Below, in pieces: positions 1 through 8,524 of a stretch of 52,162 bases of DNA. The position numbers were made by a program, and so were the translations under genes. This stretch comes from Clostridia bacterium (lineage in GTDB: Bacteria > Bacillota > Clostridia > Christensenellales > Aristaeellaceae), in NCBI GenBank assembly GCA_017937505.1, contig JAGBDL010000160.1:1-52162 (forward strand), read 5' to 3'. Numbering within the stretch: position 1 is the first letter of the stretch; every line of letters starts with the position of its first letter. The notes beneath the pieces are model-generated. The model did not search any database and was not told where the DNA came from. It worked only from the letters and a program-made list of their open reading frames with translations.

Positions 1-1
1 C

Positions 2-466
2 CCGACGCCGACCCCGACGCCCACGCCGGTGCCCACGCCCACGCCGGTGCCCACGCCCGCGCCGACGCCCACGCCCGACGTGTCCGGCGCGCCGTTCGCG
101 CTGGAGAGGATGGAGCTGTATGTGGACGACGAGGCGACGACGCTGTTTGTCGGCAGGGCGGAGGACGGGGCGCTGCTCTATCCGCTGTGCGGCGTGCTGG
201 GCCGCCTGGGCTATGAGCACCAGGTCGCGGAGGGCAGGTGGCAGCTGACGAGCCTTTCGGGCGAGCACGAGATCGCGCTGATGACCGCCGGCACGGAAGG
301 CCTGTGCGAGGGCGCGATGGGCTCTGCGGACGGCGTGGTCTTCCTGACGGATGCGCAGAAACGCGTGTACGCCTACGGCGGGGAGGCCTATGTGACGGCA
401 GAGGTTTTGGAGCAGCTGGGTCTGAGCTGCCTGCTGGTGGGCGAGGTGCCGGTGATCCACTGGTAA
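2..466 (+). CDS. C-terminal end of a secreted or surface protein with Pro-Thr linker and copper-amine-oxidase-N-like domain (5' truncated)
   Basis: The reading frame is open from the window edge, so the true start lies upstream. The first 27 or so visible codons are a Pro-Thr/Pro-Val repeat, typical of an extracellular linker. It is followed by about 125 residues resembling the copper amine oxidase N-terminal-like (stalk) domain of clostridial surface proteins: a strand with LYVDDE, a central region around YPLCGVLGRLGY, and a last helix with AEVLEQLGL. Such domains bind cell-wall or other protein surfaces and are usually not catalytic. The catalytic or anchoring part would be upstream. The internal GTG at 29 is inside the linker and is not a plausible start. 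The domain assignment is by pattern only. Confidence 0.6.
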   Translation, partial: PTPTPTPTPVPTPTPVPTPAPTPTPDVSGAPFALERMELYVDDEATTLFVGRAEDGALLYPLCGVLGRLGYEHQVAEGRWQLTSLSGEHEIALMTAGTEGLCEGAMGSADGVVFLTDAQKRVYAYGGEAYVTAEVLEQLGLSCLLVGEVPVIHW

Positions 467-469
467 AAT

Positions 470-501
470 CAGACCGTCGACAAAGTCTTGTCGACGGTCT
501 G
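470..501. terminator. Perfect 14-bp hairpin after the first gene
   Basis: CAGACCGTCGACAA (470-483), loop AGTC, TTGTCGACGGTCTG (488-501). It begins four bases after the stop codon. A U-tract follows only on the minus strand (ATTTTACC when read leftward), so on the plus strand it would be a weak terminator or a 3'-end stabiliser. Confidence 0.55.
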
Positions 502-789
502 CGATGCAAGTCTGCTGACGCATCCTTGCACCGAAAAGGAAACGAGGCATCATTTCTCGCGCGCCCTCCGGGCACACTCCAAATGATATCGGAAGCAGAC
601 TGCATCTGCTCCTCGCGCCGCGCATGTCGCCGCTGCGGATTTCATATGAAGGGGCTGCGGCCCCTTCATGCATCCCCCGGAGACAATTGAATGTGTTGTT
701 GATAGCCGCTTCTTCGGAGGCGGCTTTTTGCTTGCTCCGGCGCGCCAAAGGAATTTCATGTTTTTCGACGAAAATGCACAGAATCCGTG
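502..789. other. Non-coding gap with two hairpins
   Basis: I see no gene here. It holds a perfect 10-bp hairpin with a TGCG loop (ATGAAGGGGC at 646-655, GCCCCTTCAT at 660-669) and a terminator-like hairpin (AGCCGC 704-709, GCGGCT 720-725) followed by five T. The second probably ends transcription coming from the first gene. Short open frames in both directions have no ribosome site and look spurious. Confidence 0.5.
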
Positions 790-819
790 TTGACAACTTG
801 TTGAACATCGTGCTACACT
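790..819 (+). promoter_or_regulatory. Sigma-A-type promoter for the first TRAP operon
   Basis: TTGACA at 790-795 and TACACT at 814-819, spacer 18 bp. Transcription would start near 826, giving a leader of about 50 bases. Confidence 0.55.
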
Positions 820-831
820 GTTAGTCGTCAC

Positions 832-860
832 GGACGATTGACCGACAAAAAGAATCGTCC
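832..860 (+). promoter_or_regulatory. Leader hairpin next to the ribosome site
   Basis: GGACGATT (832-839) pairs perfectly with AATCGTCC (853-860), loop of 13. The ribosome site CGGAGGA starts at 861, directly after the stem. This could affect mRNA stability or translation of the permease. Confidence 0.4.
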
Positions 861-874
861 CGGAGGAAGCGCCT

Positions 875-2872
875 ATGGCTGAACACAAGAGAATTGAAAC
901 ACAGAATGGGCTGGATAAAAAAGCACAGCAGCTCATGGAGGACAGGGACGCGGAGAGCCGCACGCGCGTGTTTGAGGGAATGCTCAACAAAGTGTTTACC
1001 GTCGTGCTCGTGATCTGGGCGATTTTCCAGGTCTGGGCGAACACGTTCGGCACGCTCGGCGCGGTGAAGCTGCGCACGGCGCACATCATGTTCCTGCTGC
1101 CGCTGGCGCTCATGCTCTATCCGACGTACAAAAGGGAGCGCCGCCGCAGGAGAATGATCCCCGCGTGGGACGTGCTGCTGATCGCGGCGGCGGTCGCCAG
1201 CTTCGGCTATATCCTGTGGCGCTACGACGCACTGGCCAAGACGGGGCGTCTGAACGACACGGACGTGCTCGTCGGCGTCATCTGCCTGCTGGTCGTCTTT
1301 GAGGCGGCCAGGCGCGCGAGCGGCAACCTGGCGATCATTGCGCTGATCTTCCTTTCGTATTTCGCGGTCTGGGGCCGCTACGTCCCCGGCACGTTCGGCA
1401 CCAGCGCCTTTACCCTCAAGCGCGTCATCAAGGCGCTGGTGTGGGATACCAACGGCATCCTCGGCACGGGCGCGGGCGTCTCGGCGACGTACATCTTCGT
1501 GTTCGTGCTCTTCGGCGCGTTCCTCAAGCATTCCGGCTTCAGCCAGCTGATCAACGACGTTGCGCTCACGCTGGTGGGCCGCTCGCCGGGCGGCCCGGCA
1601 AAGGTGGCGGTCATCGCCTCCGCGCTGATGGGCATGATCAACGGCTCGGCGATCGCCAACGTGGCGACCACCGGCACCATCACCATCCCGCTGATGAAGA
1701 AGACCGGCTACAAGAAGGACTTCGCCGCGGCGGTGGAGGCTGTCGCCTCGACCGGCGGCCAGTTCACCCCGCCGATCATGGGCGCGGTCGGCTTCGTCAT
1801 GGCGGAGTTCATGGCGGTCAGCTACATGAAGGTCATGCTGGCGGCGGCGATCCCGGCATTCCTGTATTACCTCGCGCTGATCTACTCCGTGCATCTGGAG
1901 GCCAAGCGCCTGGGCCTGTCCGGCCTGTCCCCGGAGAACATCCCCAAGGCGGGCAAGGTGCTCAGGGAGCGGGGTCATCTGCTCATCCCGCTCATCGTGC
2001 TGCTGGCGCTCATGTTCATGGGATATACGCCGCTGTTCGCGGCCATCGCGGCGATCTTTGTGACCATCCCGGTCTCCTGGCTGCGCAAGGAGACGCGCAT
2101 GGACCTTTCGACCATCCTGAAGGCGACGGTGGAGGGCAGCCGCAGCGCCATCGGCGTGGGCGTGAGCTGCATCATCATCGGCGTGATCATCGGCTCGGTC
2201 AACATGACCAGCCTGGGCCTCAACTTCGGCAACCTGATTCTCAAGGCCGTGGGCGAGGGCCAGCTGTTCCTGGGCGGCCTGATGGTCATGGTGATGTCCA
2301 CCATCCTGGGCATGGGTGTGCCGGGCGTGGCGGCGTACGTCATCGTGTACGTCGTGGCGGTGCCGGTGCTGCGCGCCACGGGCGCGACCGAGATGGCGGC
2401 CAACATGTTCTGCCTCATCTACGCGTGCCTCTCGAACATCACCCCGCCGGTGGCGATGAGCTCGTATGTCGCCGCCGGCATCGCGGACAGCAACATGACC
2501 AAGACCTCGCTGATCGCCATGAAGCTGGGCGTGGCGGGCTTCATCCTCCCGTTCTTCTTCCTGAATAATCCGGTGCTCCTCTACGGCAGCACCGAGGGCG
2601 TGGCGCTCACGGAAACCCTGCGCGCGTTTGCCACCTCGTCCGTGGGCGTGCTGGCGCTGGCGGCCGGCCTGGCGGGCCTGCCGCTCGCGAAATACAGCAG
2701 GGCTGCGACGACGCTGCGCATGCTCTGCCGCGCGATGCTGCTGGCGGGCGGTCTGCTCTTTGTGAATCCCACGCTGACCACCGACATCGCCGGCCTCGTG
2801 CTCATCGCGGCGGAGGTTGTCCTTGACCGGCAGGTGCTCTCCCGGGCGCAGCCCATCGCCGAAGCGGCGTAA
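875..2872 (+). CDS. TRAP transporter fused permease (4TM/12TM), TAXI type
   Basis: This 665-residue membrane protein fuses the small DctQ-like and large DctM-like subunits, the form used with TAXI-family binding proteins. TRAP systems take up organic acids and similar solutes using the sodium or proton gradient. After a charged N-terminus the first segments (about residues 45-160) form the 4TM part. The rest has the repeated DctM pattern, including NGSAIANVATTGTITIP and VASTGGQFTPPIMGAVGF, with a second conserved stretch near MGVPGVAAYVIVYV. ATG at 875 follows CGGAGGA with good spacing. The binding protein follows 73 bases downstream, the reverse of the order in the second TAXI system at 41.7-44.8 kb. 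Substrate unknown. Confidence 0.92.
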   Translation: MAEHKRIETQNGLDKKAQQLMEDRDAESRTRVFEGMLNKVFTVVLVIWAIFQVWANTFGTLGAVKLRTAHIMFLLPLALMLYPTYKRERRRRRMIPAWDVLLIAAAVASFGYILWRYDALAKTGRLNDTDVLVGVICLLVVFEAARRASGNLAIIALIFLSYFAVWGRYVPGTFGTSAFTLKRVIKALVWDTNGILGTGAGVSATYIFVFVLFGAFLKHSGFSQLINDVALTLVGRSPGGPAKVAVIASALMGMINGSAIANVATTGTITIPLMKKTGYKKDFAAAVEAVASTGGQFTPPIMGAVGFVMAEFMAVSYMKVMLAAAIPAFLYYLALIYSVHLEAKRLGLSGLSPENIPKAGKVLRERGHLLIPLIVLLALMFMGYTPLFAAIAAIFVTIPVSWLRKETRMDLSTILKATVEGSRSAIGVGVSCIIIGVIIGSVNMTSLGLNFGNLILKAVGEGQLFLGGLMVMVMSTILGMGVPGVAAYVIVYVVAVPVLRATGATEMAANMFCLIYACLSNITPPVAMSSYVAAGIADSNMTKTSLIAMKLGVAGFILPFFFLNNPVLLYGSTEGVALTETLRAFATSSVGVLALAAGLAGLPLAKYSRAATTLRMLCRAMLLAGGLLFVNPTLTTDIAGLVLIAAEVVLDRQVLSRAQPIAEAA

Positions 2873-2945
2873 ACAGGCGGACAGATGCGGCGCCGGCGTG
2901 CCCCGCATCCGACATAGATTCCCATGACAAGAGAGGAGAATTCCC

Positions 2946-3893
2946 ATGAAAAAGACCCTTGCGACCCTTCTGTGCCTGGCCCTGCTGCTGAGCGCCTCCT
3001 GCGCGATGGCGGCGGACATCAACTTCGTGACCGCGGGCACCGCCTCCACGTTCTATCCGATCAGCGCGACCGTCTGCCAGCTGTGGAACGACAACATCGA
3101 GGGCATGCGCGCCGTGGCGACCCCGTCCGGCGGCGGCATCGACAACCTGAACCAGGCGTATGACGGCGAGGCGCAGATCGGCATCGCCAACGCGAACCTC
3201 GTGTACCAGGCGCAGGAGGGCATTGCCTCCTTCGAGGGCTACGCCAACAAGAACCTGCGCATCTTTGCGGGCCTGTACATCAACCCGAACCAGGTCGTCG
3301 TGACCAAGGCCTCCGGCATCGAGGGCCTGGCGGACCTGATCGGCAAGAAGATTTCCATCGGCGCGGCGGGCTCCACCACCGTGGATGAGGCGGCCGTGCA
3401 CCTGGGCTCCATCGGCAAGACGCTCGATGACATCAAGGCCGAGTACATGGATACCTCCGCTGCCGCCGACGCGATCAGCAACAAGCTGCTGGACGGCGTG
3501 TGGATCATGGCTGGCACGCCGAACTCCGCCGTCACCCAGATCATGACCACCACCGACTCCAAAATCATGCCGATCACCGCGGAGCAGGTGGAGGCCCTGA
3601 AGGCCGAGTATCCGTGGTACGCTGCCTGCGAGATCCCGGCGGGCACCTACGCCGGCCAGGACGAGGCCGTGCCCACCTCCGGCGTCAAGCTGACCCTGTT
3701 TGTCACCGCGGACGTCGATGAGGAGACCGTCTATCAGATGACCAAGGTCTTCTGGGAGAACTGGGACTTCCTGACCGAGACCCACGCCGCGCTCCGCAAG
3801 GCCGACCCGAGGGAGGCCTGCAACGACGTGGCCGGCGTCGCGATCCACGAGGGCGCCGCGCGCTACTACCGCGAAATCGGCATCCTGCAGTAA
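2946..3893 (+). CDS. TAXI family TRAP transporter solute-binding protein
   Basis: A 315-residue exported binding protein. The N-terminus is a classic signal peptide (KK, hydrophobic core, cleavage likely after AMA at residue 22) with no lipobox, so it should be released rather than lipid-anchored. The mature protein starts with the TAXI signature INFVTAGTASTFYPISA, then GGGIDNLNQAYDGEAQIGIANANL, as in the glutamate/glutamine-type TAXI proteins. It should deliver substrate to the permease just upstream. ATG 2946 is preceded by GAGAGGAG. A strong hairpin directly after the stop codon ends or attenuates the transcript. The hydroxyacid dehydrogenase that follows hints at a hydroxy- or keto-acid substrate, which is inference. 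Confidence 0.92.
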   Translation: MKKTLATLLCLALLLSASCAMAADINFVTAGTASTFYPISATVCQLWNDNIEGMRAVATPSGGGIDNLNQAYDGEAQIGIANANLVYQAQEGIASFEGYANKNLRIFAGLYINPNQVVVTKASGIEGLADLIGKKISIGAAGSTTVDEAAVHLGSIGKTLDDIKAEYMDTSAAADAISNKLLDGVWIMAGTPNSAVTQIMTTTDSKIMPITAEQVEALKAEYPWYAACEIPAGTYAGQDEAVPTSGVKLTLFVTADVDEETVYQMTKVFWENWDFLTETHAALRKADPREACNDVAGVAIHEGAARYYREIGILQ

Positions 3894-3908
3894 TCAGATG
3901 AATACAGA

Positions 3909-3933
3909 CCCCGCCGCAGCCCGGCGGGGTTTT
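3909..3933 (+). terminator. Intrinsic terminator or attenuator after the binding protein gene
   Basis: CCCCGCC (3909-3915), 7-base loop, GGCGGGG (3923-3929), then TTTT. Only 20 bases separate it from the next start codon, so read-through into the dehydrogenase is possible. Confidence 0.7.
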
Positions 3934-3952
3934 GAACGGAATGGAGAGTACC

Positions 3953-4921
3953 ATGAAAAAGATCGGCCTGGTCGGCATCTATTTTCCCGGCGCGTACGAC
4001 GCGCTGCATGCGAACGTCCCGGAGGGCTTTGCGCTGGTCGACGCGCTCAGCCCCGAGGCGTACGGCAATCTGGCGGACTGCGAATACCTGATCTCGCGCC
4101 TTGACATCGATCCGGACATCATCCACCACACGCCCCATGTCCGCTTCTGGCAGCGCTGGGGCGCGGGCTTTGACCATGTGGATCTCGCGGCCTGGGGCGC
4201 GCGCGGCATTCCGATCGCCACTTGCCCGGGCGTCAATTCCGGCATCGTCGCGGAGCTGGCGGTCATGCTGATGCTGGCGGGCTATCGCAACCTGCTTCAG
4301 ATCAACCGCGACCTGCGCGCGGGCCACTGGCCGCGCACGGAGTACTTTGACCGCTCGTTCATGATCCGGGGCAAGACCGTGGGCATTCTGGGCCTGGGCC
4401 ACATCGGCAAGAAGGTGGCGGCGCTGGTGAGCGCGTTCGGCGCGCATGTGATCTACTACGACATCGTGCGCATGACGGAGCAGGAGGAGCAGTTCGGCTA
4501 TGAGTTCGTGGACATGGACGCGCTGCTTGAAAGAAGCGACATCTTCACGATCCATTGTCCGCTGGACGAGAGCACACGCGGCCTGATCGGCCGGGAGGAA
4601 TTCGCAAAGATGAAGCCCTCCTGCATGCTGATCAACACGGCGCGCGGCCCGATTGTGGACGAGGACGCGCTGGTGGACGCGCTCACGACCGGCAAAATCG
4701 CGACGGCGGGTCTGGACACCTACGAGCGCGAGCCGCTGCCCAAGGATCATCCGCTGCTGACGCTTGACAATGTCGTCGCCAGCGCGCACGCGGGCGGCAA
4801 CACGAAGGACAATCACATCAACATGGTGAACTACATTTACAGCAACATCGTGAAGTTCGACCGGGGCCTGCCGCTGAACACGGACAAGGATATCGTGAAC
4901 GGGCAGTATCTGAAGCGATGA
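3953..4921 (+). CDS. D-isomer-specific 2-hydroxyacid dehydrogenase (phosphoglycerate dehydrogenase-like)
   Basis: A 322-residue NAD-dependent dehydrogenase that would interconvert a D-2-hydroxyacid and its 2-ketoacid. The nucleotide fold has GILGLGHIGKKV. Catalytic residues are visible in order: Arg in NTARGPIVDED, Glu in DTYEREPLP and His in SAHAGGNT. The N-terminal substrate domain is present, and the length fits the short family without an ACT domain. I chose ATG 3953 because GGAGAG lies just upstream; an in-frame TTG at 3932 lies within the preceding terminator's tail. It follows the TAXI TRAP genes, so it may process the imported acid. It could also serve serine synthesis, but no serine genes are nearby. 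Confidence 0.85.
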   Translation: MKKIGLVGIYFPGAYDALHANVPEGFALVDALSPEAYGNLADCEYLISRLDIDPDIIHHTPHVRFWQRWGAGFDHVDLAAWGARGIPIATCPGVNSGIVAELAVMLMLAGYRNLLQINRDLRAGHWPRTEYFDRSFMIRGKTVGILGLGHIGKKVAALVSAFGAHVIYYDIVRMTEQEEQFGYEFVDMDALLERSDIFTIHCPLDESTRGLIGREEFAKMKPSCMLINTARGPIVDEDALVDALTTGKIATAGLDTYEREPLPKDHPLLTLDNVVASAHAGGNTKDNHINMVNYIYSNIVKFDRGLPLNTDKDIVNGQYLKR

Positions 4922-4927
4922 GAACCT

Positions 4928-4958
4928 GCGGGAAGCCTGATACAGGTTTCCCGCATTT
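4928..4958 (+). terminator. Intrinsic terminator
   Basis: GCGGGAA (4928-4934) with inner CCTG pairs with CAGG and TTCCCGC (4948-4954), followed by ATTT. It ends the TRAP/dehydrogenase region. Confidence 0.75.
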
Positions 4959-5081
4959 CCGCATTTTGCCAAGAAAAGACAATCAATCGCCACAATCTGC
5001 CTTTCCAAATTCATACGGATTTGATAAAATATAGTCCATATGAAGGGCCCCGCGTAAACGGCGGGGCAAGGAGGCATGGGC

Positions 5082-6503
5082 ATGATTCAGTTTGGTACGG
5101 GCGGCTGGCGCGCGGTGATCGGCGACGGCTTTACCAGGGCAAATATCCGCCGCGTGGCGTGCGCGGTGGCGCGGCGCATGAAGCGCGAGGGCGTGGCGCA
5201 GGAGGGCTTCTGCATCGGCTATGACCGCCGCTTCCTCAGCCGCGAGAGCGCGATCTGGTTTTCCGAGGTCATGGCGGCGGAGGGCGTGAGGCTGTATTTT
5301 GTCAACCTCGCCGCGCCGACCCCGCAGATCATGTTCACCGTCAAGCACATGGGCCTGCCTTACGGCGCCGCCGTGACGGCCAGCCATAACCCGGCTATCT
5401 ACAACGGCATCAAGCTCTTCACCCGCGGCGGCCGCGACGCGACCGAGGATGTGACGGCGCCGCTTGCCGAGGAGGCGAACGCGCTTGCCGAGGAGGAGAT
5501 TCCCTCGATGACGTTTGAGGACGCGCTTGACGCGGACTGCGTGCGCTTCATCGACCCGCGCGACGCGTACCTCGATTCCATCATGGCGAAGATCGACATG
5601 GACGCCATCCGCGCGCGCCGGCCGCGCGTGGTGCTCGACCCGATGTACGGCGTCAGCCTCACGGGTCTGATGACGATCCTCTTCACCGCGCGCTGCGACG
5701 TGGACGTGATCAACGACCGCCACGACGCATTCTTCGGCGGCCACCTGCCCGCGCCCAATCCCGACACGCTGCGCGACCTGCAGGGCTCCGTGGCGGATCA
5801 TCACGCGGACCTGGGCATCGCCACCGACGGCGACGCGGACCGGCTGGGCATCATCGACGAGAAGGGCCGGTACGTCTCGGCCAACGACGTGCTCGTGCTG
5901 CTGTACTACTATCTGCTCAGGTACAAGGGCTGGAAGGGCGCGGCGGTGCGCAACATCGCCACGACGCATCTGCTCGACCGTGTGGCGGCAGCCTTCGGCG
6001 AAACGTGCATCGAGGTGCCGGTGGGCTTCAAGCACATCTCCGCAGGCATGGAGGCGCATGACGCGCTCATCGGCGGCGAATCCTCCGGCGGCCTGACGGT
6101 GCGCGGCCACATCAGCGGCAAGGACGGCCTGTACGCTGCGTCGCTGCTGGTGGAGATGATCTCCGTGACGCGCAAGCCGCTCTCCGCGCTGCTGAGGGAG
6201 CTGACGGATCGCTTCGGCGTGCTGTACATGGCGGAATATGACTGGGCGCTGACGGTCAAGAGCAGGGCGGAGATTCATGAAAAGCTGATGGAGAAGAAGC
6301 TGCTGCCGGACTTCGGCCTGCCTGTCAGCCGGGTGAGCTACATGGACGGCTGCAAGGTGTACTTTGAGGAGGGCTGGATCATCGCGCGTTTCTCCGGCAC
6401 GGAGCCGCGCGTGCGCATCTTTGCGGAGATGCCCACGAAGGCGCGCGCCCGGGAGCTCGTGCGCACGATGGCGGCGTTCCTGGGCCTTGAGTTCCACGAT
6501 TGA
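5082..6503 (+). CDS. Phosphohexomutase (phosphoglucomutase/phosphomannomutase family)
   Basis: A 473-residue alpha-D-phosphohexomutase that moves the phosphate between C1 and C6 of a hexose phosphate. All four domain signatures are visible: catalytic phosphoserine loop TASHNPAIYNGIKLF, metal-binding loop DGDADRLGIID, sugar-binding GGESSGGLT and phosphate-binding RFSGTEPRVRIFAE near the C-terminus. The start ATG 5082 is seven bases after AAGGAGG; the in-frame ATG at 5076 is too close to that ribosome site. A GC hairpin (GCCCCGC/GCGGGGC, about 5047-5066) sits just before the ribosome site. Whether glucose, mannose or glucosamine phosphate is preferred cannot be told. It precedes HprK and glucokinase, a carbohydrate context. 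Confidence 0.92.
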   Translation: MIQFGTGGWRAVIGDGFTRANIRRVACAVARRMKREGVAQEGFCIGYDRRFLSRESAIWFSEVMAAEGVRLYFVNLAAPTPQIMFTVKHMGLPYGAAVTASHNPAIYNGIKLFTRGGRDATEDVTAPLAEEANALAEEEIPSMTFEDALDADCVRFIDPRDAYLDSIMAKIDMDAIRARRPRVVLDPMYGVSLTGLMTILFTARCDVDVINDRHDAFFGGHLPAPNPDTLRDLQGSVADHHADLGIATDGDADRLGIIDEKGRYVSANDVLVLLYYYLLRYKGWKGAAVRNIATTHLLDRVAAAFGETCIEVPVGFKHISAGMEAHDALIGGESSGGLTVRGHISGKDGLYAASLLVEMISVTRKPLSALLRELTDRFGVLYMAEYDWALTVKSRAEIHEKLMEKKLLPDFGLPVSRVSYMDGCKVYFEEGWIIARFSGTEPRVRIFAEMPTKARARELVRTMAAFLGLEFHD

Positions 6504-6598
6504 GGCCGCGGCCGCAAAATCGCGCGCGGGTATAGCCACGGGCAGCAAAAAGCGCTATAATAGACCCATTGATACGACAGAAAGCGGGGGCGGACGCG

Positions 6599-7546
6599 AT
6601 GATTTCTCAGCAGGACTTTGTCAAGGCGCTGGATCTTGAGGTGCTCAATCCGGTGCGCAGGCGCAGCATGGAGATCGGGGTGGCGGATGTCTGCCGTCCG
6701 GGCATTCAGTTTGCGGGCTACTTCGAGGTGTTCGCCAACGCGCGCCCGCAGGTCATCGGCAAGACGGAGATGGCTTATCTGATGAGCCTGTCGGAGGACG
6801 TGCGCAGGGAGCGGCTGGAGCGCTATTTCTCCTACGAGATCCCCTGCATCATCATCGCGCGCGGCATGGACTGCCCGGAGGAGCTGCTTGCTCAGGCGCA
6901 GGCGCACGAGGTGCCGCTCTACCGCACAAAGGCGGAGACGAGCGCGTTCACCAGCAAGGCGATCACCTATCTCTCCGAGGCGCTGGCTCCGCGCGTCACG
7001 CAGCACGGCGTGCTGGTGGACGTGTTTGGCGTTGGCGTGCTGATCACGGGCGAGAGCGGCGTGGGCAAGAGCGAATGCGCGCTGGAGCTGATCAAGCGCG
7101 GCCATCTGCTGGTGGCGGACGACGTGGTGGACATTGCGCGCGTGGGCCACAAGCTGCGCGGCGAGTCGCCGGAGATCGTGCGCGACTTCATGGAGCTGCG
7201 CGGCATCGGCATTGTGGACATCAAGCTCATCTTCGGCATCGGCGCGGTGATGCGCCGCAAGACGATCGACATGGTCATCCATCTTGAATTCTGGACGCCG
7301 GGCAAGGACTACGACCGCCTGGGCAACAAGGAGCAGACGATGGATATCCTGGGCGTCGCCGTGCCGCTGATCAACGTGCCGGTGCGCTCGGGCCGCAACC
7401 TGGCGATGATCGTGGAGATCGCCGCCCGCAACTGGCGCCTGAAGAACGAGGGCTACAACGCGGTGACCGAGCTGGATCGCCGGCTGGGCGAGATGTACGG
7501 CGTGAAGAACCCGCGCGGCGAGGAAACGGGCGAACAAAAGCAATAA
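6599..7546 (+). CDS. hprK: HPr kinase/phosphorylase
   Basis: A 315-residue bifunctional enzyme that phosphorylates and dephosphorylates HPr on a serine, the central sensor of carbon catabolite repression in Bacillota. The active-site His (residue 136 in TQHGVLVDVFGVG) precedes the P-loop GESGVGKS at 151-158. The family signature ELRGIGIVDIKLIFG covers about 199-213, and the N-terminal domain is complete. ATG 6599 fits family length better than the upstream TTG at 6569. A TATAAT lies at 6556-6561 but I see no good -35 box. Glucokinase follows 24 bases downstream, so both genes are probably co-transcribed. Confidence 0.95.
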   Translation: MISQQDFVKALDLEVLNPVRRRSMEIGVADVCRPGIQFAGYFEVFANARPQVIGKTEMAYLMSLSEDVRRERLERYFSYEIPCIIIARGMDCPEELLAQAQAHEVPLYRTKAETSAFTSKAITYLSEALAPRVTQHGVLVDVFGVGVLITGESGVGKSECALELIKRGHLLVADDVVDIARVGHKLRGESPEIVRDFMELRGIGIVDIKLIFGIGAVMRRKTIDMVIHLEFWTPGKDYDRLGNKEQTMDILGVAVPLINVPVRSGRNLAMIVEIAARNWRLKNEGYNAVTELDRRLGEMYGVKNPRGEETGEQKQ

Positions 7547-7570
7547 CCTTTGTTGAAAGGATGAAGACAG

Positions 7571-8515
7571 ATGTACTATATTGGTCTGGATGTTGGCGGC
7601 ACGACGTTCAAGGCGGGCGTGGTCACTGAGGACGGCAGGATTGTGCACAAGGACGCGATGCCCACCGGCATTGAGCGCCCGTATCAGGAGATCATCGCGG
7701 ACATGGCGGCGCTGTGCAAAAAGGTCGCCGCGGACGCGGGCGTTGCAATGAGCGAGGTCAAATCCATCGGCGTGGGCGTGCCCGGCCTGTTTGACAACAG
7801 GACCGGCAGAATTCCGTTCTGCACGAACCTGGGCTGGCACGACATCCCGTTCGTCGCGGAGATGAAGAAGCACCTGGATACGCCGGTTTACGGCGACAAC
7901 GACGCGACCGTCGCCGGCCTGGCGGAGTCCGTCGCGGGCGTGAGCGCGGGCATCAGGGACTGCGTCTTCCTGACGCTGGGCACCGGCGTGGGCGGCGGCA
8001 TCATCATCGACGGCAAGCCGTATTCCGGCGCGCACGGCTGCGGCTCCGAGATCGGCCACATGATGATCAAAATGGGCGGCGAAAAGTGCACCTGCGGCAA
8101 CTACGGCTGCTTTGAGCGCTACGCCTCCGCCACCGCGATCATCCGCGAAGCGCGCAAGGCCGTGGCTGAGCATCCGGAGAGCAGCATGCTGGCGGCCTGC
8201 GGCGGCGATCCCGAGAAGCTCAACGCGAAGATCGTCATCGACGCGGCCAGGGCGGGCGACGAAACCGCGAAGACCGTGTTCGACGGCTATGTCCACGCCC
8301 TGGCGGTGGGCATCATCAACATCATCAACATGCTCGACCCGGAGGTCATCGTGCTGGGCGGCGGCGTGAGCGCGGCGGGCGAGTTCCTGCTTCATGCGGT
8401 GCGCGAGGCCGTGAAGCCCATGGTGTTCTTCAAGACCATGCCGTATGCGCGCATCGAGCTGGCCCAGCTGGGCAACGACGCGGGCATCATCGGCGCGGCC
8501 ATGCTGGGCAAGTAA
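7571..8515 (+). CDS. ROK family glucokinase
   Basis: A 314-residue sugar kinase, most likely ATP-dependent glucokinase. It has the N-terminal phosphate loop GLDVGGTTFKAGVV and the catalytic Asp in GDNDATVAG (Asp111). The ROK zinc site is visible as His163 plus Cys173, Cys175 and Cys180 in CTCGNYGCFERYAS, and the second ATP-binding segment as VLGGGVSAAGEFL. The ribosome site GAAAGGATG lies 24 bases after hprK, suggesting an operon linking glucose phosphorylation with catabolite control. Fructose or N-acetylmannosamine kinase activity cannot be excluded by motif alone. Confidence 0.93.
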   Translation: MYYIGLDVGGTTFKAGVVTEDGRIVHKDAMPTGIERPYQEIIADMAALCKKVAADAGVAMSEVKSIGVGVPGLFDNRTGRIPFCTNLGWHDIPFVAEMKKHLDTPVYGDNDATVAGLAESVAGVSAGIRDCVFLTLGTGVGGGIIIDGKPYSGAHGCGSEIGHMMIKMGGEKCTCGNYGCFERYASATAIIREARKAVAEHPESSMLAACGGDPEKLNAKIVIDAARAGDETAKTVFDGYVHALAVGIINIINMLDPEVIVLGGGVSAAGEFLLHAVREAVKPMVFFKTMPYARIELAQLGNDAGIIGAAMLGK

Positions 8516-8524
8516 ACCCGCTTC

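Noticed and set aside
1..85. Tandem DNA repeat at the window start
   Set aside because: It is simply the coding sequence of a Pro-Thr linker in the truncated first protein.
821..3049. Very long open frame on the minus strand opposite the TRAP permease, and similar long frames opposite most genes (for example 6338-8395, 42644-44977)
   Set aside because: They are His/Arg/Ala/Asp-rich, low-complexity products of reading GC-rich genes in the wrong frame, with no domains and no ribosome sites. The opposite strand encodes clear conserved proteins.
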